Below, piece by piece: positions 49,084 to 61,557 of a stretch of DNA of 64,000 bases. The DNA is from Rhizoctonia solani (Eukaryota > Basidiomycota > Agaricomycetes > Cantharellales > Ceratobasidiaceae). A program made the position numbers and the translations under genes. The stretch's first letter is position 1, and every line of letters starts with the position of its first letter. The notes below the pieces were generated by a model. It saw only the letters and a list, made by a program, of their open reading frames with translations. It had not been told where the DNA came from and did no database searches. The stretch is taken from positions 124,001 through 188,000 of the forward strand of contig NC_057383.1 in NCBI RefSeq assembly GCF_016906535.1, written 5' to 3'.

Positions 49084-49631
49084 TGTTCATGGGTGACAAG
49101 TGGACATTAGCTTTAGTTTTGGGTCTAGTGACCGTGTTGGATAAGGCTTCTGAAAGTAAAGTAAAACAAATAGATGCGACCTATGTCCAGCCGAGATTAC
49201 CATAGGTAAGTATGTCTACGCCTGTGATGAATATGCGTGCTAAATTAATTGTACGCGCAGCGTTGAGCTCCCGGAAGTCGTACATTTATGGTCATTCTGA
49301 TTTATTTCTTGAGTGCCGAACCAATGAGCACGAAGGGAGATCTCTGTAGTCTAGATTTGAATCCAAGAACGGCCTAATTTTATACAGAGTATAGGGAGTG
49401 GAATGATACAAGTTTCGTACTGATGGGGGTTGACTCGAAGTTTATTTTGCTCCCGTGGGCATAGTATTCCGGGAGCGCGGTCAATAAAAAAGAAAGCTCA
49501 TTTGAGGTGGTATCGTATAATCCGTATACACAGAGGCATGGGTTACAATTATAGAATCTGGTCTAATGTCTAAGATCTATCCTAAGAGTCTATTTATCCC
49601 CTCGGCTCTTCCGATCATGGCTCGAGGTCCA
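49084..49631. other. Intergenic stretch
   Basis: No gene is seen between the tRNA and the 3' end of the glycosyltransferase gene. Confidence 0.5.
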
Positions 49632-51532
49632 TCAGGCAAGGCCTATTTGCCTACCGAATTGCTCTAACGCTATGTCTCCACTTCCACCGGGTCCGAGCGA
49701 GTCGGTAACAACCTTGCCCAGCATGCGGATATTCATGCGTTGGTGCTTGCCTCGCGTCCCTTTACTCATCTTGAGTATCTGCCTCATCTCATCACGTACC
49801 GCTTCCTCTGTCCCCACAATCTCAACCTCGGAACTGTTGCGGTAGGCCGTAGATCTGGCAGCCCCGGTCCGGACTTGCAGAAGTTCGAAGCCACAGTCAT
49901 GCATAGAGGCGATTTGTATAGCATTCATAGGTTGATCGCCCTAGTATGGCATTAGACATAAGATAGAAGAGTAGCAGAAAGCGGGTGCCTACCATTATCG
50001 GCCAGAAGATCATCGGAACGCCACGCACAATCGCCTCGGTGGACGAGTTCCACCCACCGTGAGATAAAAAGTAGTGGATTGCCTGCAGAGAAACGTCGGT
50101 TAGATTTTGAGCAATCGGCTATGAGGGTGCCAAGACGTACAGGGTGCTCCAGGACCGCAGTTTGATTCGCCCACTCGGGGAATACCGCATTGCCCGCCTC
50201 GATATGTGCATCCATCCATGACTTGTCCAGTGTTGCGCTCTTCGATGAGAGTGCAAACACGAATTTGAACCCGGCCTTGGCAACCTCGTCCAGAGCGGCC
50301 ATCAGATGAGGCATCGAACTTGGAAGGGGGAAGAAAACAGTTCCAAATGAAATGTAGATGACTGAATGTGCGCCATTTTCGACATATGCGCGGTCAAGGA
50401 ACTGGGTGACGGGCGACTTGGGGTCGGGTTGGTGAGGGGGCACAAGGTCCACAGAGGGACCGACACAATAGGTTTTGAGGGACTTCCCAAAGGCACCTGG
50501 AAGAGCAGCAGCGACCAGAGGTTCCTGGATGGGCGCATACATAAAGTGCATATCTCGGCAGCTTAATTGAAGAAACATACCATCTCAAAAGTTGTAGAAC
50601 AGAAAACAGTGTCTATATGTTTGACCATGTTCTTCCATCGCGCAATTAGATACACGAAAAATGAATCAATGTCCGGAACATCTTGAGTTTTGGATTCCCA
50701 TGAGTAGTAAGGCGGGAGTCCTGGGACGCTGACTAGTTGGTCATGGGTATCCTAAATTTTGGGTGGGCCAATGTTCAACTTGGGGCTAGATTGCATTCCC
50801 AAAGGATGCTTACCTCAGGAACCTGATCCTCCCCAGGCAACGTCCCATGTCGAGATGAATCCTGCAAGGCTCCTACCTCTTCGGAAAAATTCGTGGTTGT
50901 GAGGATTCTATAATCCACGTTAGACGTTGACTAAACAAAAAAGTAGGATAGTGTAACACGTACCTTACGAGCGATCCAGCCAGCATGATCCACCATGCCA
51001 CGACTGGCAGATTATGCTCATCCCTGCGGGCCAATCCCACACCGCCAGTAAACAGGTCCTCTATGATCACACTGGGCGGGTTTACCGGTCGGCCATCAAC
51101 TTGTACAACAGTCGCTTGCTGGGTCTCTTTGACTATCCAGGACCCGAACGATACCTCTAGGGATGCGATCATTTCCTCAAATTGGCCGGAGGCCACTGAA
51201 GGGCCATCGGTAGGCTCAGTGACGAGCCTGATCCGTCTTGTGTATACCTGAGGTTGGGCGTCGAGGTACTTGATGGCCTTATGTAGCTCTGTCTGGTACA
51301 CAAACAAGGCTAGTAGAAGGTAGGTAAGTTTCCAGAACAACCGAGGCTGACATATGTACGAACAGATGAACAGGTCCGGAAACTTCTCCACCAGACGAAG
51401 TGCAGTCTTCATGCCAGGACGTAGGTGACCTATGACATTGCGCTCAGTGACCAGAAGGATAGCACAGCGGAAGGACATACCCCATGGAGGACCAGGAACG
51501 AATACAACGTGCTTCAAAGGAACATTGACCAT
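49632..51532 (-). CDS. UDP-glycosyltransferase (GT1 family)
   Basis: The start reads MVNVPLKHVVFVPGPPWG; an intron then leads to HLRPGMKTALRLVEKFPDLF, the typical N-terminal acceptor domain of GT1 enzymes. Later exons give LPPYYSWESKTQDVPDIDSF, TVFCSTTFEM|EPLVAAALPG, YCVGPSVDLVPP, SVIYISFGTVFFPLPSSMPH and FPEWANQTAVLEHP. The donor-binding signature follows across an intron: AIHYFLSHGGWNSSTEAIVR then GVPMIFWPIMGDQPMNA (about 49930-50060), the fungal version of the plant PSPG box. It ends with LGPGGSGDIALEQFGRQIGLA. The enzyme should move a sugar from a UDP-sugar to a small lipophilic acceptor such as a sterol or phenolic. No frame break is seen. The acceptor is unknown. Confidence 0.88.
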
Positions 51533-52559
51533 GTCTGAGACTGGTTTGGGGTGGCAAAAGCGGTGAATGAAGGTGATATAGTCATGTTGATACTATTTAT
51601 ATGTCGCGACTGCTGCGTTTATCCCCGCACTACTAAAGGTGATATGAATCATCCCCGAATAGCATTTGACAAAGGGACTTGCGCGCGGTATGGTTTGCAA
51701 AAGGTCACGTCAACCAAATCACGTCATCTATTTTATCAGATCAAAGTTTTAATTTAGAGATATATATACATTTGCCAGTGGCTTACTATCGCATTTTCCA
51801 CTACTTTGGACAAGATAAAAGTGGACGTCCGGACAGTTGAGGGCGTTCCTAAAATTTAGCACCAATAATAATGAAAAACCTTGTTATTCAAGCCGATCCC
51901 TTCCTTGGTGAATCATTGTGACCTTTCTATCCTCCTAAGTTCATAGGCCTTTCCCGCGCGATGTCGGGAAGCCCATAACTACGGCAGCCCGAGGTGAAAT
52001 TTGAAGACGCGTATGATATATGTAAGCAGCCCAAGGTGAGAAATAACAGAATTTGAGCTGAGGCAATCTTCCCATGCATATTGTTGATGGATAATTCTGC
52101 CTGCTGAGTAAAGGATTGAGTAAGATGCGGTACACAAATGGCTGCTACTAGACGAGTTGTCTCATCAAATGTAGTCAGATAGTGATTAATCCAGCCCTAA
52201 CGGGATGTAATCGAGGTCTATTTGATGATTAATAACAGACAGATGGTATCGTCCTATTTTATAATCGTAATCACACGCAGACTAACTGGGCAGCTATGAG
52301 TAGGTGGCCAAGTCAAGGAGTAGGTTGGTCACGTGATGTGAGGTGGGAACCGCGCCGGTTCTCACTCAAGCTGACAACGTCGATGGTAGAGGACAAGTCG
52401 ATTGGGTTGGCACTGGCATGATCCATTTCACTGGTCATTGGAACTAGTCTTATTATAACAAAAAACATAAATTCAATAGTGTGCATTACACCCAGGCCTA
52501 AATCTTGGGCATAAAATGATGTCATACCATTCGAAACGAGACTTGAAATGAAAGCTCCC
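51533..52559. other. Intergenic stretch, UGT promoter side
   Basis: No gene is recognised. TCACGTGA is at 52329-52336. The 3' end borders the recombinase relic, and part of it may be the decayed left part of that element. Confidence 0.45.
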
Positions 52560-53571
52560 GCCTGCAACTCATCCTCAAAGGGGGTTTCAACCCAACCCCT
52601 AGCTCAGCTATACTTAACCCACGTGAACCTATATCTATGGCTTTACTACTGGACCTGAGGCGCGGTCTAGACCTCTCCAACCCGGGCGACATAGCAGCCC
52701 TCGCTGTAGCCCTTACAGCTTTCTGGGGCCAATGCCATTTGGGCGAACCTCTGGGTAGCAATAAGTGGTCTCATGACCCACGTAAACTACCTTCGCGATT
52801 GTCTGTTCACTTCGCCAACTCGTCGACGAAGTCCCACGCTCTCCGCCTACCACAAACAAAACGCAATCAAGCACAAGGCGAAACAGTATTCCTAACCAGA
52901 CAATCTGACCCACCCGACGCAGCCCCAGCAATACGCACATTACTGGAATTTTCTCCTAATCTCACCGCGTCACCCTTCTTATTTTCATTCGTCGATGAAC
53001 AGTCAAGTCGTGTCACGAACGTCACAAATCGTCCTTCCTGTCCAGAATAAACACAATCTGGTCCACGACGCAATCTGACCGCTTCACCAGACACTCCTTC
53101 CGCATCGGAGGGACCTCAGCCCTTTTAAAGTCGGGAGTTCCCCTAGAAGTCGTAAGATCAATGGGTAGATGGTCCTCCGACGTACATCTTCGGTACTGGC
53201 GAAACGTAGGCGATATTGCTTCAAAGCACGCCGATTTTATTGCATCCCGCACCTCCACACCCAGCCCAATTACCACCCCTGGACCAGTCATCACGACTGT
53301 CCCTTCGCTGCGTGCCTCACGACCCCACACGCTAAGTGTGAACCTATACCTAACGATCAGGCTCCATTCGGCACCCGGCCGACGCTCCCTTCGTCATCTC
53401 GATTTCCTCCCTCGTTCTTGTATGCCAACGCCACGCACAGTGACCCATTCCTTTAACGGCGGGCACGCGATCGGGAGCGAGCCTCCCTTGCGTCTCGGTG
53501 CCCCGGTCTTTCCTACCGGCGTCGCTAACATGACCTCGGTGGTCCCCTCCCTTTGTAACTTACCCTCCTAG
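52560..53571 (+). pseudogene. Tyrosine recombinase (YR) relic of a DIRS- or Crypton-like element
   Basis: One frame (to 53050) reads RLQLILKGGFNPTPSS, LLLDLRRGLDLSNPGDIAA, then ALTAFWGQCHLGEPLG. A second frame reads FLSRINTIWSTT, then FTRHSFRIGGTSALLKSG and VRSMGRWSSDVHLRYWRNVG. HSFR is the H-x-x-R box and the Tyr of RYWR is the likely nucleophile of the tyrosine recombinase family. The first box, where a catalytic Arg is expected (GQxRLGE in relatives, by recall), has His (GQCHLGE). The two halves are in different frames with no intron signal, so the gene is broken. No reverse transcriptase or terminal repeats were seen nearby. It is a transposon remnant, now inactive as far as can be read. 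Confidence 0.7.
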
Positions 53572-53901
53572 CCCACATTCACACCTTTGTAATTACTTCA
53601 TGCTTCTTATATTATTCATCCCTGCTTGCACACACCATAGCACGACTGCGCGCCTCACGTGCCAACGACAACGTTAGGAATAAGTAGATGTTAACTTCAG
53701 CAAAACTAGCGTAGTCGCATGCATTGCAGCTGTTTTTCCTCATCTCTGAGGTCGAGGTATGCATGTATATGTATACCACAAGCTCATGATTCCCCCTCCA
53801 AATTCATGATTCTAAATTGTATTCTCCGTGCTACAATGACATAGTTCTTTACAACCAAGGACGGCTCAAAGCAATTCATAATATTCGAATCAGAATTTGA
53901 G
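53572..53901. other. Spacer between recombinase relic and GMC gene 3' end
   Basis: No gene is seen. Confidence 0.5.
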
Positions 53902-56640
53902 TTATTCGGTTGTATTTATTTCACCAGTAATGATGTCCACCGCCCTTTCCGCAACTCCATACACAGTTCTCGAGATGTGAGTGCCCATATGGATTGGGAT
54001 AACGCTTGCGTCGACCTTGTTTAATAAAAATATTGTGAGCGAGAAACTCTTGATTCTACTTAACGGTACGTACTACTCGGAGGTTCGTAGTTCCGTAGAC
54101 TTTGAGGGACGTATCCACAACTCCACCTATTACTCTTGGTGCCAGAGCAGCGGTACCTGTATGCTTGTTAGTTAGATTTCCGCATCTACCAAGACACAGG
54201 ACCAAATCACCGATTGGATGAAAGATTGTCCTAACGTTGGCCTTCACGTACTCGGTGTATGCTTCATCGGAAGAAGTCTCAGGCGGAGGGTCTTGTCTCG
54301 CAACAATATAGGATGCCAATGGCTCAGTTTGAGATATTTTGAACCCGAATTTCAGAGCTTTTACAAGTGTTTCTTCGTCTTTTCACGCCATAAAAATATT
54401 ATATGGCACTGTCAGCAAAGGGCAGATAGAATCAACTCACGCTTTCAACATACCAATTGATTTTGTAAAGTAATTTGGGTTGATTTCGGGGGCTACCAAT
54501 GGATTGGAGCTGTTGATGTGCTTGATACACGCCAATGCGTCGGTTATTTGCACGCCCAGATGGGGGCTAATCTACTACTTACCACGCTCCCACGAGAAAA
54601 TGGGTGTTGGATTGCCATCTGTATAGAAATATAGGATGCATTGACTTTGGGTGTTCCAGTCCCGCCATACGCTTGAAAATAATCGAAATGAATTTATACA
54701 TAAGCGTCTCGCAGACGATTCAATTTATTTGTGAACTTACCCTGAGTTAGCACAATCTCAAGAGTACCAACTCTCTTTTTTAACCAATCTTTTTGAATCG
54801 AATATTGAGCCTTCTGCAACTTCGTGACTTGATCAGCCGCAATCTCGCGGTCTAGTTTCGCTATCATGTCTGATAGCTCTGTTGGTGTGGTAATATACCC
54901 TAGGTTAATGAAAGATAAGGTGGAGGTGGTGGCAGTATAAATTCCATCGTGGGTGGAAGCACTGCAGACGCAGTCAGCATCGCATCCGAGACTTAGAGGA
55001 GCTATATGCGCACTATTGGGCTTGGGCTTCTGCTGCATAACTAGGGCTATTACGCAAAATATCAAGCGTTGTTGGCCCTGGTTTCAGCTCATAGGTACTG
55101 GGTACGAGAAGATGATCCTGCAAATTTTCTCCAACGCCCGGTAGGTCAACTATAGGAGTGATCCCATGCTGTTGTAGAATGGCGGAGTTTCCAATCCCAC
55201 TAAGTTCCAGGAGCTGGGGCGTTTGGAACGTGCCTATACCAAATAAGTAGTGTTAACCGGAATAAATCATGTATCTATACACATACCTGCAGATAGAATA
55301 ACTTCCTTCAGCACTTTTACACTATGTGTCGTGGTATTGTGTACAAACGATACCCCTGTGGCGGTCACTTTCCCATTCTTGCCGGGCTTTGAATGACCGA
55401 ACATTATCTTGGTAACTTGCGCCTCGGTAAGTACCACAAAATTGGACTTGGCCGAGTTGTACGCAAAGTATGTGTTCGCCGAGTAAGATCGTGTGCCAGT
55501 TGTGCGGTTCACGGCGGTAGCTGAGTTGTATAGCCCAAAGGGGTCACAGCTGTCCTGTCATTCTCATATGGTCAGCACGTTCAATTAGGATATCATATTG
55601 GTCTAGAGACAACAAACCGGGTCGTAATTAATTGGGATGCCCAAATTGGCCAGCGTCTCTCTATACGGAGGTACAATATCACTATACCAAGCTGAGTAAC
55701 TTGGTTCAGCCGCCCAACGCCCAAAAGCATGTAAGCTTACTATTGAAACTCGCAGAAATTGGACCTTTGGTTCCTTGAGAAGGGTATATATCATCCGGGT
55801 CCGCGTGTGTAGCGTTTGCTCGGAATGGATCAATGGTTTCGAAGCGTTCGGCGGCTTTCATGTATGGGAGTAAGCCTATCAAATGAAATTTCAACCCCAA
55901 TTGCTAGCAAATACAATAAAACAATAATACCGTCCCAGTTCCATTTCGGGTTTCCCAATTCCTCCCACGCTAAGCGTTTCGCTTTAGATTGGTCCTCTAT
56001 AATTCTGAAAAACCAAACGTACCATCGTACTCGATCTTTGATGCACGGTCAAGGGCCATTAAATTTATCTAAAATGGCTTAAACGAACTGTGAGATGTGC
56101 ATCAAACCAAACTCACAGCACTTGAACCTCCTAGTGCCTTTCCCCTATGAACCGCATATCGCACGATACACTCGAACCTGACATATGATAAATGCTCACC
56201 TTGCCATAGGCATGGACCGGTTATTTACATGAATTTGCGGAACCGTTCTGAACATCCAGTCGTACGTAGGGTCTCCCTGAAGCCGACCGGCCAGAGCTTA
56301 AAATACCTGGATTATTAAGGCAACGCTCGAAACGAGTTTAAATTTCTCGTACCAGGAGTGTCGATCAATGGATCATTCTCAAAGTATGGACCTGCTTCAA
56401 TGACGCCTACAGATATCTTTGGATTCTCGGATAGCCTGTTATATACGTTATTTTCAAGTAAACCTTCTTCGGATAGAAATCAATCTTGGCTAACCTCGCT
56501 GCGAGCGCCAAGCCCGCAGTACCTCCACCAATAATAACGTAATCAAAGGCTTGAGATGAAAACTCGGCGCCATTCCTGGTATGCATCGTGGCGACAACCC
56601 CAAACCAAAGGAAATACCAAATCCTGCTCTTTAATTTCAT
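53902..56640 (-). CDS. GMC-type FAD oxidoreductase (AA3-like), secreted
   Basis: The start at 56640 ([20 protein letters not shown]) gives a signal peptide; a Met at 56700 would add 20 residues and bury it. The FAD motif [17 protein letters not shown] comes first, then [24 protein letters not shown] (GMC signature 1), [35 protein letters not shown] and [20 protein letters not shown] (GMC signature 2). The substrate-side region and C-terminus follow: TIFHPIG...[45 protein letters not shown], ending [10 protein letters not shown]. His in FHPIG fits the catalytic base. Enzymes of this kind oxidise alcohols or sugars outside the cell and can supply peroxide to lignocellulose attack. At least ten short introns are present and no certain frame break is seen. 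The substrate cannot be told. Confidence 0.86.
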
Positions 56641-57518
56641 AAGGTAATCGTATTCAGAGGGGGGAACGAGATGAAAGAAACTGAGAAAGTTTGTTCCCAA
56701 GCAGGGCCCTACTTATATGCACGCACTGCAACGTGCCATCGATAAAGTAGACATAGTCCCATCCATCTGAGTTTATCACACTTGGGTTGTGGTTTATAAT
56801 CTATGTGATCGACGTTCAAGTATCCGATCGGGGCCCGAGGAACGTGATACGATCTTACCAGAGATTTGTTGGTCCGGATGAACGGGCAGAGGCTCCCGCT
56901 TATTGAATGATGTCGCCCGTACGACGGGCAGGGTGGGCGCATATACTTGAGAAATTGCGAATGAGTACTTCAAGAGACAAATTAGGAGTCTGAAGTTAGA
57001 AATTTACTTCGTTTTTATGTATCTCTCAGTAAGCTTGATATGTTCTGAGGTTTAGCCTTAAAGTTATTGTGATGGACCCTGGCTTGCGCTATATAACTTG
57101 CATGGGATCAACCATTGGACTTTTTGAATACTCTACGGGTTGGGCCCCTTAGGGTTTGTCCTATATATTATACAATCAAATACTGGCAAGATATTTATAA
57201 GCAAGGGACCACTTGGTGTATTAGCCACCTTTTAGTTGGACATGATGATGCAGCATACGTATGTTAGAGTAACAATGACAAAGTGTCGTCAAAAGTACAT
57301 CATGCGAGGTCCTTTCAATCATTCACTTAATCTCTTATTCGAGAAGCCACCGGTTTTGTGCGCCTCGAGGCTCATAAGCAACACAAGCAGAATCTCCATT
57401 TGGTAGATTAATACAGTGGGTCATAAATATCTACGATACTTGCTCAAGAATACACCATACAGACACAGATTAGGTAGTTTTTTTTATAGTCCGTTAGATA
57501 GCGGCGTGCTCTGCAGTT
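56641..57518. other. Intergenic, GMC promoter side
   Basis: Apart from small unsupported frames (56709-56942) nothing is seen. Confidence 0.5.
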
Positions 57519-57797
57519 TTAGCAGCAACATGGGATAGGGATGATCCAACATCTGCCTCCGTTCTGCATAATGAATCAGCAAGCTAGCTGCGGAATGCGG
57601 GTCGATCAACTCACGGGAAGTGGGATGCATCCCCCTCGTAGCCTCTCGGCTTCGCGTTCTTCATCAGATGGGGGTGCCATAACCATTCCACGTTGGCCTG
57701 TAGGCTGTGACGAGGTAATATATGGGTAATATGGCTTGGCACTCTGGTGGTTTGGTTGGTAAGCGGCGGCGGGAGCAGTGATGGTATTGGGTGCCAT
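57519..57797 (-). CDS. Small Tyr/Pro-rich protein with a cysteine tail (ends CCC)
   Basis: The start at 57797 (MAPNTITAPAAAYQPNHQSA) is followed by KPYYPYITSSQPTGQRG, a charged stretch SDEEREAERLRG and GCIPLP. An intron with donor GTGAGT and acceptor at GCAG (about 57552-57602) then joins NGGRCWIIPIPCCC and the stop at 57519. The tail repeats the motif GGCIPLP / GGRCWIIPIPCC, and three terminal cysteines suggest lipid anchoring. Without splicing the frame ends VS. The product is about 75 residues. I do not recognise a named family; the arrangement resembles cysteine-tailed small membrane proteins (CYSTM-like) only loosely. A TATA-like sequence lies about 84 nt upstream (57881-57889). It is transcribed away from the gene at 58032. 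Confidence 0.6.
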
Positions 57798-57880
57798 TTC
57801 GTTCAGTGAAAGTGTGTGAATGGTATACGCAGTACTAGTAAGTGTGGTAGGCGAGAGAGGGCAGCCCAACTCGTTCCATT

Positions 57881-57889
57881 TTTATAAAG
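57881..57889 (-). promoter_or_regulatory. TATA-like box of the small CCC-tailed gene
   Basis: The minus strand reads CTTTATAAAAA, about 84 nt from the start codon at 57797. It sits in the 234-bp interval shared with the divergent gene at 58032. Confidence 0.35.
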
Positions 57890-58031
57890 TGGGCCGATTT
57901 CGAATGCGGCGGTGTGGTGCACTGCGGAGTTGATGACGTCAAATACAATTGGCGATCTGTGGCGGTGTTGGTATATGAGCATGGCCTCGGCACTCAGGGT
58001 CGCCTTCAAACGGACCACTACGAGAACGACC

Positions 58032-58668
58032 ATGCCTCCTCAACAGTTTTTGGTTCGATTGCAACACGGGATTACTGGTCAGTAACTACTCTATTACGCC
58101 ATTTGTTGTGATTTTGGATTGATAGTATATCCTTTCGTGGCCCTCGCAGGCGGATTCGCGCCCCCAACTCCGAATGCAATCCATCAGCTTACGCGCTCCA
58201 CTGATACTCCCAACAGCCTGTTCATTGAGTCTATGGTTCGTCCTGATGGTACTCCATCTCTTCAGCCACGTCCTCCCAAAGATTTACCAGTACGTACTCC
58301 TATAGTATGTTCCTAGCGCGCTGCTTAGCGTATGTGATAGATCCACGACTCTAGCCACGGATCGTATAGTCTCGTTGATGAACTACATGCCATATTGAAA
58401 CAGATTCCAACCGAAAAGCCCCCTGGTATTGAAGATATCTATGGGCTCGATACATCGATCATGTGGGCAAGCGATGACCTCGAGTGGTTTGTGAGTGCTC
58501 TTTCCGTGCTATGGATGGACGTCTTGTTGAAATCGATTGAATATTCAGAATGGTGGACCTCAGGGCTGTGGACATGGCACGTCCGAAGTACAGCCCACCG
58601 AAGAAGAGAAAGCCAAGTTCAAGCGTGCTATCGAAATCGTTACGCAGCTCACGCAGCTCGAGAGCTGA
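58032..58668 (+). CDS. Unknown 151-residue protein, four exons
   Basis: Exons 58032-58077, 58150-58289, 58341-58490 and 58549-58668 join in frame, each with GT donor and AG acceptor, giving 151 residues. The protein starts MPPQQFLVRLQHGITG, then GFAPPTPNAIHQLTRS, MVRPDGTPSLQPRPPKDLP, IHDSSHGSYSLVDELHAILK, PPGIEDIYGLDTSIMWAS, and ends NGGPQGCGHGTSEVQPTEEE then FKRAIEIVTQLTQLES. No signal peptide or membrane segment is present. It is soluble, with a probable C-terminal helix. I recognise no domain. It shares a short bidirectional promoter with the small CCC-tailed gene. Confidence 0.68.
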
Positions 58669-59655
58669 TACCCATCTGGTACACGATCTTATAATCTACA
58701 TATCCAATGATATACGTATGCAATGAAACAACATCACACAAAATGATTTAACTACTAGGATCCGGGATTGCGCAGCTCGCCTGTTATGGTTGTGTTGGCA
58801 GAACTGCTGGCGCGTGATTTTGGGTGCCTTATCTTGCTATCTGCATCCTTCGGAAGTAATCCCCTCTCTATGCAGATTGAGGCCTCGACAGGCTTGTCAA
58901 ATTCGCGGCTTTGAATTCAGATAAATAAGCATTTGTTTTGAACGTGCTCAGGTACCCAATGGTATACCAACTCAAGACAGATTCCGCTTTCGGACCGATT
59001 TACCACAAGACTTAATAAACTTAGGCTCCGCTGGCTCCGTGTGTCCGTCTTAATAATATGTAAATATGTATATGTTTCTGTGCATACATTAATATCGTCA
59101 GATACCAGTAGGGGCGGGGGATCCGGCATGAAGTGCACGGATGAAAACTGGAGCACCGAGACACGAGCAGAACTCGCGGGTGGGTGGTCAAGTCTGACGA
59201 TAAGCGTGATGCACGTGAGTATCCGGATAAAGTGACTCGCGGGGGAAGGTGACATGACTAGCGAATGGGATGGTGGGCGGAAAATGAAAATAAAGGCGCG
59301 ATGAGAAGTCTAATACACTGTGGAAGTCTAGACGAGCGAGTGCAGAGCGATAATCACGTGACTAACTACATGGGTCCCTGCGTGACCCTACGCCTAGGTC
59401 TGGGCTCGTGCGTCTACGCGGGCTCCGATCCACAGCCCCTAGCTCAATTCTGAGCCCAAGCGAGTACCAGCGTCTGGGCAAAGATTTACATCGCGTGATT
59501 ACCGGAAACACCAATTACTGTGGGTGCAATTAGATAATGTGTGTATGTACATCGAATAGCCTTGTGGATGTTTACTAGACCATCTCAACGCTAGCCATTA
59601 GTTATTAGTCATAAGGGGAGGAGAGGAACAGTATTATCCCAATGAGGCACACCAA
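58669..59655. other. Intergenic stretch, no gene recognised
   Basis: It includes TCACGTGA at 59354-59361 and a GC-rich patch around 59100-59460. No supported frame. Confidence 0.45.
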
Positions 59656-61307
59656 TCAACTTGGTTTATCCAAAGGTCGCAATTCTACACCAGCTGGTCC
59701 ATGCATAACCCTCCAGCTTCGAATGGCATGAGGTTTATAAGTATCTTGCAGCTCTTCGAGTCGAGGACACACGTTCAATAGCGCTCGCAAAGCTTTGGGG
59801 GTAACCACAGAGACTCTGGCGGTCAGTTTGCGAAGATTCGATGCATGCTTCAACCCCTCGACAATCGACATCTGGGGATAGATCAAGTACCTGATCAGCA
59901 CTACGAAACCAAGTCAAAGCGGAATTTGGTGTAAGACTCACTCTTAGGTCAATCTGTAAAGCTTGCACGCAAATTTCACGTAATTTAGGAGCTATTCGAG
60001 AAATTTCCTTGATGGCCCGATATTGTGCTTGAGGGTCAGATTCCAAATAAAAATTGAGCACCGAGAGGTTTGGTAAGCTGTCCGCAGCATTTGCTAATTG
60101 GTTGATATGTTGTGTCTTGCTGATTCCAAGTTGCTTATCAAGTATACTCAAGCTCTCGAGCTGAAGTGCCAAAGGCGAGCGGAGAACCGACACGCACAGA
60201 AAAGCGGGTCCTTCAAAATGGCGAACGGATGGGAATAGTGAGGTAACGACTTCCGGGCCCAAATCGTTCTGCTCATTTAAGCCGGGCGCCCATGCAAGTG
60301 ATATCGATTCGAGGGCTTGGTGTTTTTCAAAGAACAAGTGAAAGAAAGTGGATCCTTTTGAAAGCGTTAGAGGCCACTGTACAGCTATACGGCCGCCCAA
60401 GCGCAGGGTGTGGAGCCCTGGAAATACGAGCCCCACCTCTTTGAATAGTTTGTTTGGTGACCATGTCCTGTCGGTTTCCGTGCTGGGTTCTCCCAGATTA
60501 AGCTCTAGGGATTTAAGATTAGCAGACGCTCGTATCATTGCAATTATGGACTCGGGTAGCCGATTCTGTCCTGCTTGCGTTGAGCTTGTTATTCGCCCGT
60601 AAGCTAAACGCCGTACTTACCGTGTGCTAAGAACTTGGAGTTGATAGCCAGACGGTCGAGGTTCGTGAATCCAAATAGCTAATGCATTATCAGTACTCGG
60701 TGCAAGTTTAAGAATTATCGATGGTACCTACGGAGTCCGCATAGTGATCTATAACCGTGTCAGTCAAGATTGAATGTAAAAAGGAACATAGCTTACCCGG
60801 GATAGGATCAAATATGTGGTACCAATTATGAATTTCAACCGAGCGCAAGAGACTACAGTGAGTCCTCAAAGAAGTAAACAATGCCGTTTTCTCGGGTAGC
60901 CATTGAGATCTCCAGGCAAGAGTCCTCAAGTTCTTCAAGTAAGGGATAGCAGGCTGAAAGTCCGAAATTGAGTAGTCGCAGAGAAGTTCATCACGTTTGT
61001 ATAGTGTGGTGTACCGGTTGTCGTCAAAAATCAAACACCGGACGTAGGACCCAGTACATTTTTTAGAGAGACGAGATTTGGTCGGCTCTCTGGCTTGTGC
61101 AGCTACTATACCTTCTGCCACAAAACGTCGAGCAATCTGATCCAAGTGACTAGCGAAGCCGAGATAGACTGTATCATATAGACTAGAAGTTGCAAGATCT
61201 TTCAGGTATTTTGATACTAAGCAGCAGGTTGCTAAATCTCGTCGGAGCTCTAGATGCGCCAAGATGGCATAAAGAACCACATCAGGTAATTCTTCAAAAC
61301 AAGCCAT
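59656..61307 (-). CDS. F-box protein with leucine-rich C-terminus
   Basis: The start at 61307 begins MACFEELPDVVLYAILAHLE, the F-box (LPDVVLYAIL, CCLVSKYLKDLATSSLYDTV; residues about 5-50), which binds Skp1 in SCF ubiquitin ligases. The body has irregular leucine-rich segments: FQPAIPYLKNLRTLAWRS, LLRSVEIHNWYHIFDP, FTNLDRLAINSKFLAH, SANLKSLELNLGEPS, FPGLHTLRLGG, LQLESLSILDKQLG, LPNLSVLNFYLES, IAPKLREICVQALQ. These are typical of the LRR-like substrate part of fungal F-box proteins. The last exon (after a splice near 59871) reads MSIVEGLKHASNLRKLTARV and ends RPLDKPS. About four short introns are inferred. The target protein is unknown. It is divergent from the sugar transporter at 61558 with only 250 bp between the starts. 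Confidence 0.82.
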
Positions 61308-61557
61308 TCATCAATCAAATTATCAACGCCCTGAAAATACAGAGTTCAGATACAACTACTCTGATAGATATGGTCTGGTGGTGGTGGGGTCAACCTGGGT
61401 TCAGTAAACGTAATGCATTGATTTCAATTTAAGTTAGCACACGAGGCACGTGACCTTGTACATCATATCGACCTGGCCACGACAGCAACTTCTAACGGCA
61501 TCAAATTCAATAGTTTAATGGCAAGGCCCACCGTCTTGTAAATTCCAATTTATAACT

